Notes: a model not told the origin generated them from the sequence alone. A stretch of 64,000 nucleotides of DNA from Stenotrophomonas rhizophila (GCF_007667275.1 NZ_VDQT01000001.1:1054001-1118000), one strand, 5' to 3'; numbered from the stretch's first letter, positions 1 to 9,192 are shown. Made by a program: numbers and translations.

Positions 1-60
1 TGGCAAGGCAGGCTGCCATTGTAGCGGCAACCCCGTCGACCCTGCCCTGCCCCGGTCGGT

Positions 61-1029
61 TCAGGGATGCGGATGACCGTGGTGGCCCTGCGCATCATGG
101 CCGTGCTCATGATGGGCGTGGCCCTGCGCAGCGGGCGTGCCGTCCCCGCAGTCATCGCCGCAGTGATCTGCCTCGATCTGCAGGGTCACATGGTCGATGC
201 CGAATTCCTCGTGCAGCGCAGAACCCAGCCGGCGCCGCAGGGCATCCGCATCCACGCCCTCGTCGACCACCACGTGCGCGGTCAATGCCGGCGTGCTGGA
301 GGCCAGCGCCCACACGTGCAGGTCGTGCACGTCCCGCACGCCCTCGTGCGCACACAGCCGCGCGCGCACCGCATCCACCTGGATGCCCTTGGGCACGCCT
401 TCCAGCAGCACGTTGATCGCCTCGCGCATCAGCACCCAGGTGCGCGGCAGCACCCACAGCCCGATCAAGACCGCCAGGATCGGATCGATCAGTTTCCAGC
501 CGGTCCAGCGGATCAGCAGCGCGCCGACGATCACCGCCACCGAACCCAGCATGTCCGCCCACACTTCCAGGTAGGCGCCTTTGACATTCAGGCTTTCACC
601 GCTGCCGGCACGCAGCAGGCGCATCGAGACCAGGTTGATCAGCAGGCCGAAGGCCGCGATGACCAGCATGCCGGTGGACGCGATCTCCTGCGGCTGGCGG
701 AACCGTGCCACCGCTTCCCACAGGATGTAGCCGGCCACCACGAACAGCAGGCCGCCGTTGACCATCGCGCCGAGCGCTTCCAGCCGCGCATAGCCGTACG
801 TGCGGTGCGCATCGGGCGGGCGCCGGCTCAGGCGCACCGCCACCAGCGCGATCATCAGCGCCAGTGTGTCGGTGGCCATGTGCGCCGCGTCGGACAACAG
901 CGCCAGGCTGTTGGTCCAGAACGCGCCCACCACCTCCACGAGGAGGAAGGTCGTGGTCAGGCCCAGCGCCCACCACAACGGTTTCTCGTGGCGGATCTCG
1001 CTGGGCAGGTGATCGTGGTCGTGGCCCAT
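61..1029 (-). CDS. CDF family metal cation efflux protein (CzcD/ZitB-like)
   Basis: A 322-residue inner-membrane exporter of the cation diffusion facilitator family, which exchanges protons for cytoplasmic Zn/Co/Cd-type ions. It starts MGHDHDH and ends in a second His/Asp-rich tail, both typical metal-binding ends. About six membrane segments lie between residues 17 and 210, followed by a cytoplasmic domain (about 211-290). The second-helix metal site is visible as D47, H50 and D54. In the helix-5 site the usual His is replaced by Glu (E155 with D159), which may alter metal choice. It diverges from the iron operon at 1216. The family is clear; the metal is not. Confidence 0.9.
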   Translation of the reverse strand: MGHDHDHLPSEIRHEKPLWWALGLTTTFLLVEVVGAFWTNSLALLSDAAHMATDTLALMIALVAVRLSRRPPDAHRTYGYARLEALGAMVNGGLLFVVAGYILWEAVARFRQPQEIASTGMLVIAAFGLLINLVSMRLLRAGSGESLNVKGAYLEVWADMLGSVAVIVGALLIRWTGWKLIDPILAVLIGLWVLPRTWVLMREAINVLLEGVPKGIQVDAVRARLCAHEGVRDVHDLHVWALASSTPALTAHVVVDEGVDADALRRRLGSALHEEFGIDHVTLQIEADHCGDDCGDGTPAAQGHAHHEHGHDAQGHHGHPHP

Positions 1030-1170
1030 TCAACGGCTCCTGTGCAATGCGACACAGCCTACTGCGCGGCGTGCCGGGGAGACTATTACGTTGTTTATAA
1101 CGTTGCACAGCACACGTGCGCCCCACCGCGCATCCCTCTAACGAGGGATTCGACACGCCGGCCCAGGTCA

Positions 1171-1191
1171 AATAATATTGATTCTCAATTA
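1171..1191 (+). promoter_or_regulatory. Probable Fur box upstream of the iron-uptake operon
   Basis: An AT-rich island stands out in GC-rich DNA: AATAATATTGATTCTCAATT. Read on the minus strand it contains TTGAGAATCAATATTATT, which resembles gammaproteobacterial Fur sites. It lies 25 bp before the first gene of the DUF3649-PepSY-DUF3325-receptor operon, so iron repression is the natural inference. The match to the 19-bp consensus is only about half, so the assignment rests on context as well. Confidence 0.6.
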
Positions 1192-1215
1192 CTTCACGCC
1201 CGCGTCGACGTCCCG

Positions 1216-1560
1216 ATGCCCTCTTCGCCACCGCACTCCCCGACCGCGCCCACCGGGCGCCCTGCCCGCCGCGCGGCCCCCCGCGACCGTGGCAACGGCG
1301 TGCTGTGGGCACGCGGCGGACTCGCCCTGCTGGGCGGGTACGCAGTGGCCGCCAGCTGGGCGGCGGCCCTGGCGCGCCTGCTGCCGGGCAGCCTGGCGGA
1401 CGCGGCGCTGGCCGCGACCATGGCGTCGTTCGTGATCTACACCCTGGCCGCGATCTGGTCCTACGCCGCGCGCAGCAGCGCACGCGCCGCCGTCGGCCTG
1501 GCCGTGGCGGCCACTCCGGCCGTGCTGCTGAGCCTGCTGCTGGGCGGGAGCGCGGCATGA
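1216..1560 (+). CDS. DUF3649 family small membrane protein
   Basis: A 114-residue protein with a basic, proline-rich N-terminal tail (about 1-30) and three hydrophobic segments. It matches the layout of DUF3649 proteins, which occur in iron-uptake operons beside PepSY and DUF3325 proteins. The start ATG at 1216 is the first after the Fur-like site. Its stop overlaps the next start (ATGA at 1557-1560), so translation is probably coupled. Molecular function is not known; a role in siderophore or ferric-iron handling at the inner membrane is inferred from context. Confidence 0.75.
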   Translation: MPSSPPHSPTAPTGRPARRAAPRDRGNGVLWARGGLALLGGYAVAASWAAALARLLPGSLADAALAATMASFVIYTLAAIWSYAARSSARAAVGLAVAATPAVLLSLLLGGSAA

Positions 1561-3134
1561 GCCAGGGCTTCCGGCAGTCGCAGGCGGTACTGCACACCTG
1601 GTCCGGGCTGGTGGTCGGCTGGGTGCTGTACCTGATCTTCATCGCCGGTACCGCCAGCTACTGGCGGGTGGAACTGACCCGCTGGATGCAGCCGGAACTG
1701 GGCCTGCCGGCGAGCGCCGAGGTCGCGCTCGACCAGGCCCAGGCGTTCCTGGCCCGGACCGCGCCGGATGCCAGCCGCTGGTCGATCGAACTGCCCGGCA
1801 GCCGCGGCAACGCCACGTCGGTGCGCTGGCAGCCCAAGGACGCGCCGGAGCCGAAGCGCGGGCAGCCCAATCCATGGCAGGCCACCCTCGACGCCAGCGG
1901 CCAACCGGTGCAGGCGCGCGAAACGCGCGGCGGCGACTTCTTCTACCGCCTGCACTTCGACCTGCACTACGTGCCGGTGATCTGGGCGCGCTGGTTCGTG
2001 TGCTTCTGCACGATGTTCATGCTGGTGGCCATCGTCAGTGGCGTGATCACCCACAAGAAGATCTTCGCCGACTTCTTCACCCTGCGTCGTGGCAAGGGCC
2101 AGCGCAGCTGGCTGGACGGGCACAACGCGCTTGCGGTGCTGTCGCTGCCGTTCCACCTGATGATCACCTACACCGGTCTGATCACCCTGATGACCGTGTA
2201 CATGCCGTGGGCGGTGAACGCCAACTACGGCGGGCGCGATGCCTTCTTCGCCGAGCTGTTCCCGCGCGAGGCCAAGGTCGAACCCAGCGGCCAGGCGGTG
2301 ACGCCGCCGGCGCTGGCCGCGCTGCTGCCGGTGGCGGCGGCGCAGTGGGGCAACGGCCATGCCGCCTCGGTAGTGGTCGACCACCCCGGCGATGCCGCCA
2401 TGCGCATCACCCTGCGTCGCGACAGCGGCGACCGCATTGCCGACAGCGGCGAACCGCTGCGCTTCGATGCGCAGGGCATGCTGCTGGGCGAGCCGCCGCT
2501 GCGATCGGCCACGGTGTACACCCGCGACGGCATGATCGGCATGCATGCCGGCCGCTTCGCGCCGGTGGTGATGCGTTGGCTGTTCTTCCTGTCCGGTGTC
2601 GCCGGCACCCTGATGGTGGCCAGCGGGCTGGTGCTGTGGACGGTGAAGCGCCGCGAGCAGCTGCCCGATCCATTGCAGCCGCCACGCGCCTTCCGCTTCG
2701 TTGAGCGCATGAACATCGCCTTCGTGGCCGGCCTGCCGGTGGCGATGCTGGCGTTCCTGTGGGGCAACCGATTGCTGCCGGAGGCACTGGCGCAGCGTTC
2801 CAAGGCGGAAATCAGCGTGTTCTTCGCGGCCTGGGCGCTGTGCGTGGTGCATGCCACGCTGCGCCAGCCGCGCCGCGCCTGGGTGGAGCAGCTGGCTACG
2901 GCTGCGGTACTGGCGCTGCTGCTGCCGGTCTTCAACATGCTGGCCTGGCACGGTGGGCTGTTCGCCGCGTTGGGCGCAGGCGACATGGCCAAGGGCGGTA
3001 TCGACCTGGGCCTGCTGCTGATCGGCGCCGCACTGCTGTGGGTGGCGCGCCGGGTGCACCGGTACGTGCCCGCACAGCGCCGCGTGCGTGCGCCGCGCGG
3101 TGTCGCCGTGGTGACCACCGGGAGCGGCGCATGA
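1557..3134 (+). CDS. PepSY-associated TM helix domain protein (iron-uptake type)
   Basis: A 525-residue inner-membrane protein. It opens with a helix around residues 10-35 (HTWSGLVVGWVLYLIFIAG), has a periplasmic loop, then further helices around 140-180, 200-220, 335-365 and four more near the C-terminus. The conserved HTW near the first helix and the HN(A/G)-type helix pair with spaced histidines are typical of the PepSY_TM family. Some members in siderophore operons are proposed to reduce ferric siderophores or bind haem. It overlaps both neighbours by ATGA, so the four-gene unit is a tight operon. Confidence 0.88.
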   Translation: MSQGFRQSQAVLHTWSGLVVGWVLYLIFIAGTASYWRVELTRWMQPELGLPASAEVALDQAQAFLARTAPDASRWSIELPGSRGNATSVRWQPKDAPEPKRGQPNPWQATLDASGQPVQARETRGGDFFYRLHFDLHYVPVIWARWFVCFCTMFMLVAIVSGVITHKKIFADFFTLRRGKGQRSWLDGHNALAVLSLPFHLMITYTGLITLMTVYMPWAVNANYGGRDAFFAELFPREAKVEPSGQAVTPPALAALLPVAAAQWGNGHAASVVVDHPGDAAMRITLRRDSGDRIADSGEPLRFDAQGMLLGEPPLRSATVYTRDGMIGMHAGRFAPVVMRWLFFLSGVAGTLMVASGLVLWTVKRREQLPDPLQPPRAFRFVERMNIAFVAGLPVAMLAFLWGNRLLPEALAQRSKAEISVFFAAWALCVVHATLRQPRRAWVEQLATAAVLALLLPVFNMLAWHGGLFAALGAGDMAKGGIDLGLLLIGAALLWVARRVHRYVPAQRRVRAPRGVAVVTTGSGA

Positions 3135-3442
3135 CCCTGCTCGCCCTGCTGCTGGCGCTGACCGGCTTCGCATGCCTGGCATTGGGCATGGACCGCCACC
3201 ACCGCGATACGTTCGGCGCCCTGCCCGGCCCGCGCCAGAAGCGGCGCTTCAGGGCACTGGGATGGCTGGGTATCGCCGGCGCCGTGGCCTGCAGCCTGGC
3301 CGCGTGGGGCATCGCCTACGGCGTGGTGGCGGCCTTTGGCGTGCTGGCGGTCGGTGCGGCCGTTCCCCTGCTCTGGCTCAGCTACCGGACCGCGCCCAAC
3401 GCGCGCCCATCGCCCCGCGCGCCGCGATCCCCCGATTCCTGA
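3131..3442 (+). CDS. DUF3325 family small membrane protein
   Basis: A 103-residue protein with three hydrophobic stretches (about 2-18, 45-65, 67-87) and a basic segment (RQKRRFRALGW) between the first and second. DUF3325 proteins are the usual third member of the DUF3649/PepSY/DUF3325 set next to TonB-dependent siderophore receptors. The start overlaps the stop of the PepSY gene (ATGA at 3131-3134). Function is unknown; co-regulation with the receptor is inferred. Confidence 0.72.
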   Translation: MTLLALLLALTGFACLALGMDRHHRDTFGALPGPRQKRRFRALGWLGIAGAVACSLAAWGIAYGVVAAFGVLAVGAAVPLLWLSYRTAPNARPSPRAPRSPDS

Positions 3443-3465
3443 TTCCCGCTCCTACCGAGGCCTGC

Positions 3466-5700
3466 ATGTCCCGCTTTTCCCCCACTGGCGCCCCGCGCCG
3501 GAACCCCCTTGCGCTGTGCCTGGCGCTGGCCGCACTGCCGGCGCTGGCATCGGCCCAGGCCGTGACCACGCCCGACGGCGAAACGCCCAGGACCACCGAA
3601 CTGGACAAGGTGCTGGTCACCCAGCGCACCGAGGGCTACCAGGTCTACGGCACCAACACCGCGACCAAGCTGCCGCTGACCCTGCGCGAAACCCCGCAGT
3701 CGCTGACCGTGTTCACCCGCCAGCGCATCGAGGACTTCAACCTCATCACCATCGCCGAAGTGCTGCAGCAGACGCCGGGCGTGACCGTGCAGTCCTACGA
3801 CAGCAACCGCACCCTGTTCACCGCACGCGGCTTTGCGATCAACAACTTCATGTTCGACGGCGTACCGACCAACTACACCACCGGCGCGGGCGGCAACTCG
3901 ATCCTGAGCGACACCTCGATCTACGAGCGCATCGAAATCGTGCGCGGCGCCAGTGGCCTGGTGACCGGCTCGGGCAATCCGTCGGCAACGGTCAACATGG
4001 TGCGCAAGCGCCCGACCGATACCTTCCAGGCCAGCACCAGCCTCAGTGCCGGCTCTTGGGATTACCGCCGCGCCGAAGTCGACGTGGGTGGCCCGTTGAG
4101 CGCCGGCGGCCGGGTCCGCGGCCGCTTCGTCGGCGCCTACACCGACAAGGAAAGCTGGGTGCGCTTCCAGCACGACACCTCGCCCAGCCTGTATGGCGTG
4201 ATCGAAGCCGACCTGACCGACAGCACCCGCCTGCGCGGCGGCATCGACTACCTGGAGACCGAATCCGATGGCGGTGCCTGGAGCGCTTCCCCGCTGTACT
4301 TCCGCGACGGCAGCCGGGCGACGATGCCGCGCTCCTACAGCGCGGCGGCGCGCTGGAACGAATGGAACCGCGAGAGCACCAATTACTTCCTTACCCTGGA
4401 GCAGCAGTTCGGTGCGGGCTGGAGCGGTCGCCTGGCCTACAACCGCCGCAGCACCGACACCGACAGCCTGCTGCTGGCCGGTTCCAATACCGGCAACTGG
4501 GCCGACCCGGTCACCGGCCTGGGGCTGCGCATCGCCGATACCTACTCGGTCTCCGAAACCCGCGAAGATGCGTTCGACCTGTACGCCTCCGGCCCGTTCC
4601 AGCTGTTCGGCCGTTCGCATGAGCTGGTGGCCGGCATCAATCACTACGACCGCGACCTCGATACGATCCGCGCCGGCATCACCGCACGCCCGTACAACGT
4701 GGCCGCCTTCCCCAGCATCTTCAGCTGGGACGGCATCATCGGCAAACCGACCACGGTCAATTACGGCATCCCCTCCAGCACGGTCAACACCACTGAAACC
4801 GGCTACTACGCGGCGGTGCGCCTGAACCCGATGGATGACCTGAAGGTGATCGCGGGCGCGCGGTATTCCGACTACCGGACCACCACTGACAACTTCGACG
4901 TCAACGGCAACTTCACCAGCCGAAGCGCGCGCACCACCGCGCATGAGCCCACCCCCTACCTGGGGGTGATCTACGATCTCAACGCGAACGTCTCGGCATT
5001 CGCCAGCTATTCGGACGTGTTCCAGGCCACCGCGCTGCGCGACATCAACAACCAACTGCTCGACCCGGTGACCGGCGACAACTACGAATACGGGTTCAAG
5101 GGCGAGTTCTTCGGCGGCCGCCTGTACGGCGCGCTCAACGGCTTCTACATGAAGCAGGACAACGTGGCCACGCGCGACCCGGCCGGCGCCGACATCCTGC
5201 TGCCCGATGGCAGCGTGCCCTACATCGCCAGCAAGGGCGTTGAAACCAATGGCGCCGAGTTCGAGCTGTCCGGCTCGATCACCGACAACTGGAGCATGAC
5301 CGGCGGCTACACCTATGCCTTCAGCACCAATCCGGACGGCAGCCGCTTCGCCAGCACCAGCCCGATGCACCTGGCCCGGTTCAACACCACTTACCGGCAT
5401 GGCAACTGGATGGTGGGCGGCGGCTTCACCGTGCAGAGCGCGATCTACCAGCTGCAGCCGATTCCCACCGGTCGCTACACGGCGGCCGGCGCACCGATCA
5501 CCGCCAACGGCCAGATGCGCCAGGGCGGTTACATGCTGTTCGACCTGATGGGCCGCTACCGGATCAACGACCACCTGAGCGTTGGCGTGACGGTGACCAA
5601 CCTGTTCGACAAGGTGTATTACCGCAACGTCGGCTTCTTCAATTCGGGCTACTGGGGCGAGCCGCGGCGGGTGTTGTTCAACCTGCGCGCCGGTTTCTGA
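3466..5700 (+). CDS. TonB-dependent siderophore receptor (FhuE/FoxA-like)
   Basis: A 744-residue outer-membrane receptor. A signal peptide covers about residues 1-30 (cleavage near ALASAQA). The plug begins with LDKVLVTQRTEGYQVYGTNT and includes LRETPQSLTVFTRQRIED, which is typical of siderophore receptors of the FhuE/FpvA/FoxA group. The C-terminal beta-barrel ends in an aromatic residue (NLRAGF), as needed for insertion by the BAM complex. There is no N-terminal signalling extension, so it is a plain receptor and not an ECF-sigma transducer. The substrate is probably a hydroxamate-type ferric siderophore, but this cannot be fixed from sequence. Confidence 0.92.
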   Translation: MSRFSPTGAPRRNPLALCLALAALPALASAQAVTTPDGETPRTTELDKVLVTQRTEGYQVYGTNTATKLPLTLRETPQSLTVFTRQRIEDFNLITIAEVLQQTPGVTVQSYDSNRTLFTARGFAINNFMFDGVPTNYTTGAGGNSILSDTSIYERIEIVRGASGLVTGSGNPSATVNMVRKRPTDTFQASTSLSAGSWDYRRAEVDVGGPLSAGGRVRGRFVGAYTDKESWVRFQHDTSPSLYGVIEADLTDSTRLRGGIDYLETESDGGAWSASPLYFRDGSRATMPRSYSAAARWNEWNRESTNYFLTLEQQFGAGWSGRLAYNRRSTDTDSLLLAGSNTGNWADPVTGLGLRIADTYSVSETREDAFDLYASGPFQLFGRSHELVAGINHYDRDLDTIRAGITARPYNVAAFPSIFSWDGIIGKPTTVNYGIPSSTVNTTETGYYAAVRLNPMDDLKVIAGARYSDYRTTTDNFDVNGNFTSRSARTTAHEPTPYLGVIYDLNANVSAFASYSDVFQATALRDINNQLLDPVTGDNYEYGFKGEFFGGRLYGALNGFYMKQDNVATRDPAGADILLPDGSVPYIASKGVETNGAEFELSGSITDNWSMTGGYTYAFSTNPDGSRFASTSPMHLARFNTTYRHGNWMVGGGFTVQSAIYQLQPIPTGRYTAAGAPITANGQMRQGGYMLFDLMGRYRINDHLSVGVTVTNLFDKVYYRNVGFFNSGYWGEPRRVLFNLRAGF

Positions 5701-5727
5701 CCGGCTCCCCCCACACCCATCGGGCAT

Positions 5728-5750
5728 ACCCGCCGGAGCGCCCGGCGGGT
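5728..5750. terminator. Hairpin after the receptor gene
   Basis: A perfect 9-bp stem (ACCCGCCGG / CCGGCGGGT) with a 5-nt loop lies 28 bp after the receptor stop. No T-run follows, so it may be a stabilising or repeat-derived hairpin and not a strict intrinsic terminator. Confidence 0.5.
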
Positions 5751-5788
5751 AGCATCTGGCAGGCGTGTCCCGTCCTGCTGGAGTTACG

Positions 5789-6916
5789 ATGCTGCTTCCT
5801 GCCCGTTCCGCTGCCGTCCGCCTGATCCTGGCAGGGCTGGTCCTGCTTCCCCTTGTTGCCACTGCCCGCGAGGTACCGGCGCCGGCCGAACATGTGGAGG
5901 CCGATGGCCCCTACGTGTTCCTTACCCGCAACGGCCACCAGGCACAGTGGGTCTGCAACGACCACGTGGTGCAGCGCGACCTGCCCGCGCGCGGCGCCAG
6001 TACCGTGGTGCTGCCCGAATGCGGCTACCCGCACCCGGTGACCGTACTGCCGCCGCGCACGGCGCCGGTGGCGCGCCTGCCGGCCACCCCGCGCATCGTC
6101 GCGCTGTCGGACATCCACGGCCAGTACGGCCTGCTGGTGAAGCTGCTGCGCGCCCATCACGTGATCGACAACCAGGACCGCTGGGCGCTGGGCACTGCCA
6201 GCCTGGTGGTGGCCGGCGACGTGTTCGATCGTGGCCCGCAGGTCACCGAAGCGTTCTGGCTGCTGTACGGCCTGCAGCAGCAGGCGGCTGCCGCCGGCGG
6301 CGCGGTGCATTTCGTGCTCGGCAACCATGAAACCATGGTGCTGTACGACGACCTGCGCTACGTCAACCCGAAGTACCTCAAGAGCGCGCAGCTGCTTGGG
6401 CGCAGCTATCCGGCGCTGTATGGCGCCGATTCGGTGATCGGCCAATGGCTGCGCACCCGCCCGGTGCTGCTGCAGATCGGCGACACCCTGTTCCTGCATG
6501 GCGGCATCGCGCCGGAGAACCTGGACCTGGTGCGCGGGCTGGAGGCGACCAATGCGCTCTACCAGGCCTCGGTGGGCCTGCCCAAGGACGAGGTCAAGGC
6601 CGCGCCGGATACCGCGCGCCTGTTCGACGGCAAGACCAGCCCGATCTGGTACCGCGGCTATTTCGACGGGCGGATGGACACCGCGCAGGTCGACACCCTG
6701 CTGAAGCAGCTGGACCTCACGCGCATCGTGGTGGGCCACACCTCGATGCCGCACGTGAGCAGCTTCCATGGCGGGCGCGTCATCGCCATCGACAGCAGCA
6801 TCAAGAACGGGGAGAACGGCGAGCTGCTGTTCATCGAGAACGGCGCGGTGAGCCGCGGGCTGCTGGATGGCTCGCGGGTGCCGTTGGCCGAGGGCGTCGC
6901 CGGCGAAAGCGACTGA
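5789..6916 (+). CDS. Exported metallophosphoesterase (Shewanella-like PPP phosphatase type)
   Basis: A 375-residue calcineurin-like phosphoesterase with an N-terminal signal peptide (about 1-27, cut near VATA). The PPP-family metal motifs are present in order: SDIHG (D108, H110), GDVFDRG (from G143) and GNHE (N179, H180), with later metal-site histidines in FLHGG and VVGHT. This set is characteristic of Shewanella-like protein phosphatases. I chose ATG 5789 because GGAG lies 6 bp upstream and the next residues form the signal peptide; the GTG at 5765 is in frame but has no such site. Its natural substrate is unknown. It converges on the desaturase gene. Confidence 0.87.
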   Translation: MLLPARSAAVRLILAGLVLLPLVATAREVPAPAEHVEADGPYVFLTRNGHQAQWVCNDHVVQRDLPARGASTVVLPECGYPHPVTVLPPRTAPVARLPATPRIVALSDIHGQYGLLVKLLRAHHVIDNQDRWALGTASLVVAGDVFDRGPQVTEAFWLLYGLQQQAAAAGGAVHFVLGNHETMVLYDDLRYVNPKYLKSAQLLGRSYPALYGADSVIGQWLRTRPVLLQIGDTLFLHGGIAPENLDLVRGLEATNALYQASVGLPKDEVKAAPDTARLFDGKTSPIWYRGYFDGRMDTAQVDTLLKQLDLTRIVVGHTSMPHVSSFHGGRVIAIDSSIKNGENGELLFIENGAVSRGLLDGSRVPLAEGVAGESD

Positions 6917-6927
6917 ACAACGGACGG

Positions 6928-6952
6928 GCAGCCACGCAGGGCGTGGCTCTAC
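6928..6952. repeat. GTAG-type palindrome between convergent genes
   Basis: GCAGCCACGC AG GGCGTGGCT followed by CTAC, a GTAG-ended hairpin read from the minus strand. It separates the convergent phosphatase and desaturase genes and overlaps the last codon of the desaturase, so it may work as a two-way terminator. Confidence 0.7.
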
Positions 6953-8070
6953 GCGTCCTGCGTGGCGGCCACCAGCGGACGGACGCGGGCCGGGCGGCTC
7001 GGGAAGGCGTGGCGCAGGATGCGCCACATCACCTGGCCGAACTGCTTCGGCAGCGAACCGGTGTTGTAGTGCTGGCCGTAGCGGGCGCAGATCTCCTTCA
7101 CGTCCACGGCGATGGCCGCGTAGCGGTTGGCCGGCACGTCCGGGAAGAAATGGTGTTCGATCTGGTGGCTGAGGTTGCCGGTCATCAGGTTCATCACCTT
7201 GCCGCCGGCGATGTTCGACGAACCGCGCAGCTGGCGCAGGTACCAGTGGCCACGGCTTTCATCGCGCACGCATTCCTTCGGGAAGGTTTCCGCATCGGCA
7301 GTGAAATGCCCGCAGAAGATAACCACGTAGGTCCACACGTTGCGGATCACGTTGGCCACCACGTTGCCCAGCAGCACCGGCAGGAAGAACGGGCCGGCCA
7401 GCGCGGGGAACAGCAGGTAGTCCTTGAACATCTGCCTGCCCATCTTGCGGCCGACCGGGCGCGCCTGTGCCAGCAGCTGGCGGAAGGTGATCTTGCCGGC
7501 AAACCAGCGACCCAGGCGCAGGTCCTGTATCGCGATGCCCCACTCGAACAGCAGCGCGAACACCACCGCCACCACCGGCTGGGTCAGGTAGAACGGGCGC
7601 CAGCGCTGCTCCGGGAAGATCCGCAGCAGGCCGTAGCCGATATCGTCATCGAGGCCGCGCACGTTGGTATAGGTGTGATGGCGGAAGTTGTGGGTCTTGC
7701 GCCAGTTGTCGGCGGTACCAACGATGTCCCATTCGTAGCTGCTGCCCTGCAGCTGCGGATCGCCCATCCAGTCGTACTGGCCATGGATGACGTTGTGCGC
7801 CAGCTCCATGTTTTCCAGGATCTTGGACAGCGCCAGCAGCACCACGCCGGCAATCCACGCCGGGATCAGCACGCTGTGGACGAATGCACCCAGGAAAAGC
7901 AGCGCGCGGCCGGCCACGCCGGTCCAGCGCACGCCGGCCACCACGCGGCGGATGTAGCGCGCATCGGCCGCGCCCAGCGTGGCCAGGTGGCGCGCACGCA
8001 GCGCATCGAGCTCGGTACCGAACGCATCCAGTTCGGTGGCGGACAACACGCGGTTATGCACGGCAGGCAT
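6949..8070 (-). CDS. Membrane acyl-lipid fatty acid desaturase
   Basis: A 373-residue membrane di-iron desaturase that introduces a double bond into membrane acyl chains. The three histidine boxes are present: H92-N-V-I-H96, H127-NFR-H131-H132, and HQIEHH near residue 318, the last being the usual form in acyl-lipid desaturases. Hydrophobic hairpins lie around 55-85 and 200-270. The start at 8070 is 2 bp after the stop of the reductase gene, so the pair is one operon; the reductase would supply electrons. An upstream in-frame Met would overlap the reductase gene and was not used. Regulation is probably by the FabR-like repressor next door. Confidence 0.92.
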   Translation of the reverse strand: MPAVHNRVLSATELDAFGTELDALRARHLATLGAADARYIRRVVAGVRWTGVAGRALLFLGAFVHSVLIPAWIAGVVLLALSKILENMELAHNVIHGQYDWMGDPQLQGSSYEWDIVGTADNWRKTHNFRHHTYTNVRGLDDDIGYGLLRIFPEQRWRPFYLTQPVVAVVFALLFEWGIAIQDLRLGRWFAGKITFRQLLAQARPVGRKMGRQMFKDYLLFPALAGPFFLPVLLGNVVANVIRNVWTYVVIFCGHFTADAETFPKECVRDESRGHWYLRQLRGSSNIAGGKVMNLMTGNLSHQIEHHFFPDVPANRYAAIAVDVKEICARYGQHYNTGSLPKQFGQVMWRILRHAFPSRPARVRPLVAATQDA

Positions 8071-8072
8071 GC

Positions 8073-9146
8073 TCAGAGCTCCAGGATCAGGTCGGTGCTG
8101 GCGCTGTTCACGCACAGCTTCACTTGCGTGGCCGGTTCGGCCGCGTATTCGCCGGTCAGGGTGTGGCGGGTCACGCCACTGGCCTTGCCACAGACGCAGG
8201 TATTGCAGATGCCCATGCGGCAGCCACTGGCCGGGCGCAGCCCTTCGGCCTCCAGCGCCTGCAGCAGCGAGGTGCCGCGCGGCAGTTCCAGGGTGCGGCC
8301 GCTGCGGCGCAGCTCCACGCGCACGCTGCCGGTTTCTGCATCGGGCAGCACCGGCGGGGTGAAGGCTTCGGACTGCAGTTCAGCCACCTGGCCCTGCAGC
8401 CGCGCGCGGGCGGCGTCGACGAAACCGCCGGGGCCGCAGGCCATGACCTGCGCGCCGGATAGGTCGCCCAGCGCGCTGAAGTCATAGTCGCCCACCCGCG
8501 CGGCCGGCGCGGCGGGATCGCGGGTCAACGCCAGGTGCACGCGGAAACCGGGATGGCGGGCGGCAACATCTGCCAGTTCGTCGGCGAAGCACACCGCCTC
8601 GCGCTGCCGCGCCCAGTACACAAGGTCGAGCTGCACCGGCATGCCGGCGCTCTCCATCTGCCGCACCAGCGCGCGCATCGGGGTGATGCCGCTGCCGGCA
8701 GCCAGCAGCAGCACCCGCCCGGCAGGCACCGCCGGCAGGGTCATCCCGCCGAACGCCTGGCCCAGTTCGAACACGTCGCCCACCTGCGCATGCTGCGCCA
8801 GATGCTGGCTGACCCTGCCGCCGGCCACGGTCTTGACCGTGATCGCCAGGCAACCGTCATCCAGCACCGTCGGGCTGTAGCTGCGCGACAGGCGACGGCC
8901 ATCGACCTCCACGCCGAGGTTGACGTGCTGGCCCGGCGCGACGCCACGGAAGTGCCGGTTGGGACGCAGCACCAGAGTGACCGCGTCGGCGCTGGCGGCA
9001 TGCCGGGACACCAGGCGCGCCCGCGCGCGGCGCAGGGTCCACAGCGGATGCACCCTGCCCGCCCAGAAATCGAAAAGCTCCTCCGACACCCACTGGCGGG
9101 GCGAAAGGGAGGAACGGCGGGCGGCAGTACGAGGGAGTGCGCTCAT
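8073..9146 (-). CDS. Ferredoxin-NAD(P) reductase with C-terminal 2Fe-2S domain (desaturase partner)
   Basis: A 357-residue electron-transfer protein. From N to C it has an FAD-binding barrel (about 45-140, with RSYSP), an NAD(P)-binding domain (about 145-250, starting LLLAAGSGITPMRAL and with a CGPGGF motif), and a plant-type 2Fe-2S domain whose cluster ligands are seen in SGCRMGICNTCVCG plus a later Cys. This architecture matches reductases that feed membrane desaturases, such as Mycobacterium Rv3230c and Pseudomonas DesB-type proteins. ATG 9146 was chosen because the in-frame start at 9185 lies inside the palindromic operator region. Confidence 0.9.
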   Translation of the reverse strand: MSALPRTAARRSSLSPRQWVSEELFDFWAGRVHPLWTLRRARARLVSRHAASADAVTLVLRPNRHFRGVAPGQHVNLGVEVDGRRLSRSYSPTVLDDGCLAITVKTVAGGRVSQHLAQHAQVGDVFELGQAFGGMTLPAVPAGRVLLLAAGSGITPMRALVRQMESAGMPVQLDLVYWARQREAVCFADELADVAARHPGFRVHLALTRDPAAPAARVGDYDFSALGDLSGAQVMACGPGGFVDAARARLQGQVAELQSEAFTPPVLPDAETGSVRVELRRSGRTLELPRGTSLLQALEAEGLRPASGCRMGICNTCVCGKASGVTRHTLTGEYAAEPATQVKLCVNSASTDLILEL

Positions 9147-9167
9147 GCCGCCACTATACGGGCGAGC

Positions 9168-9192
9168 ATACAGCTGTGTATACACTTGTATA
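9168..9192. promoter_or_regulatory. Palindromic operator between desaturase operon and FabR-like gene
   Basis: A perfect 10-bp palindrome GTGTATACAC (9176-9185) is flanked by further TGTAT/ATACA halves in the 93-bp divergent promoter region. It is the obvious candidate binding site for the adjacent TetR-family repressor. Confidence 0.6.

Noticed and set aside
67..1560. A 497-codon open frame on the plus strand running through the CDF gene
   Set aside because: Only its last 115 codons (from 1216) are coding; the rest is antisense to the CDF exporter and has Arg/His-rich composition typical of shadow frames in GC-rich DNA.
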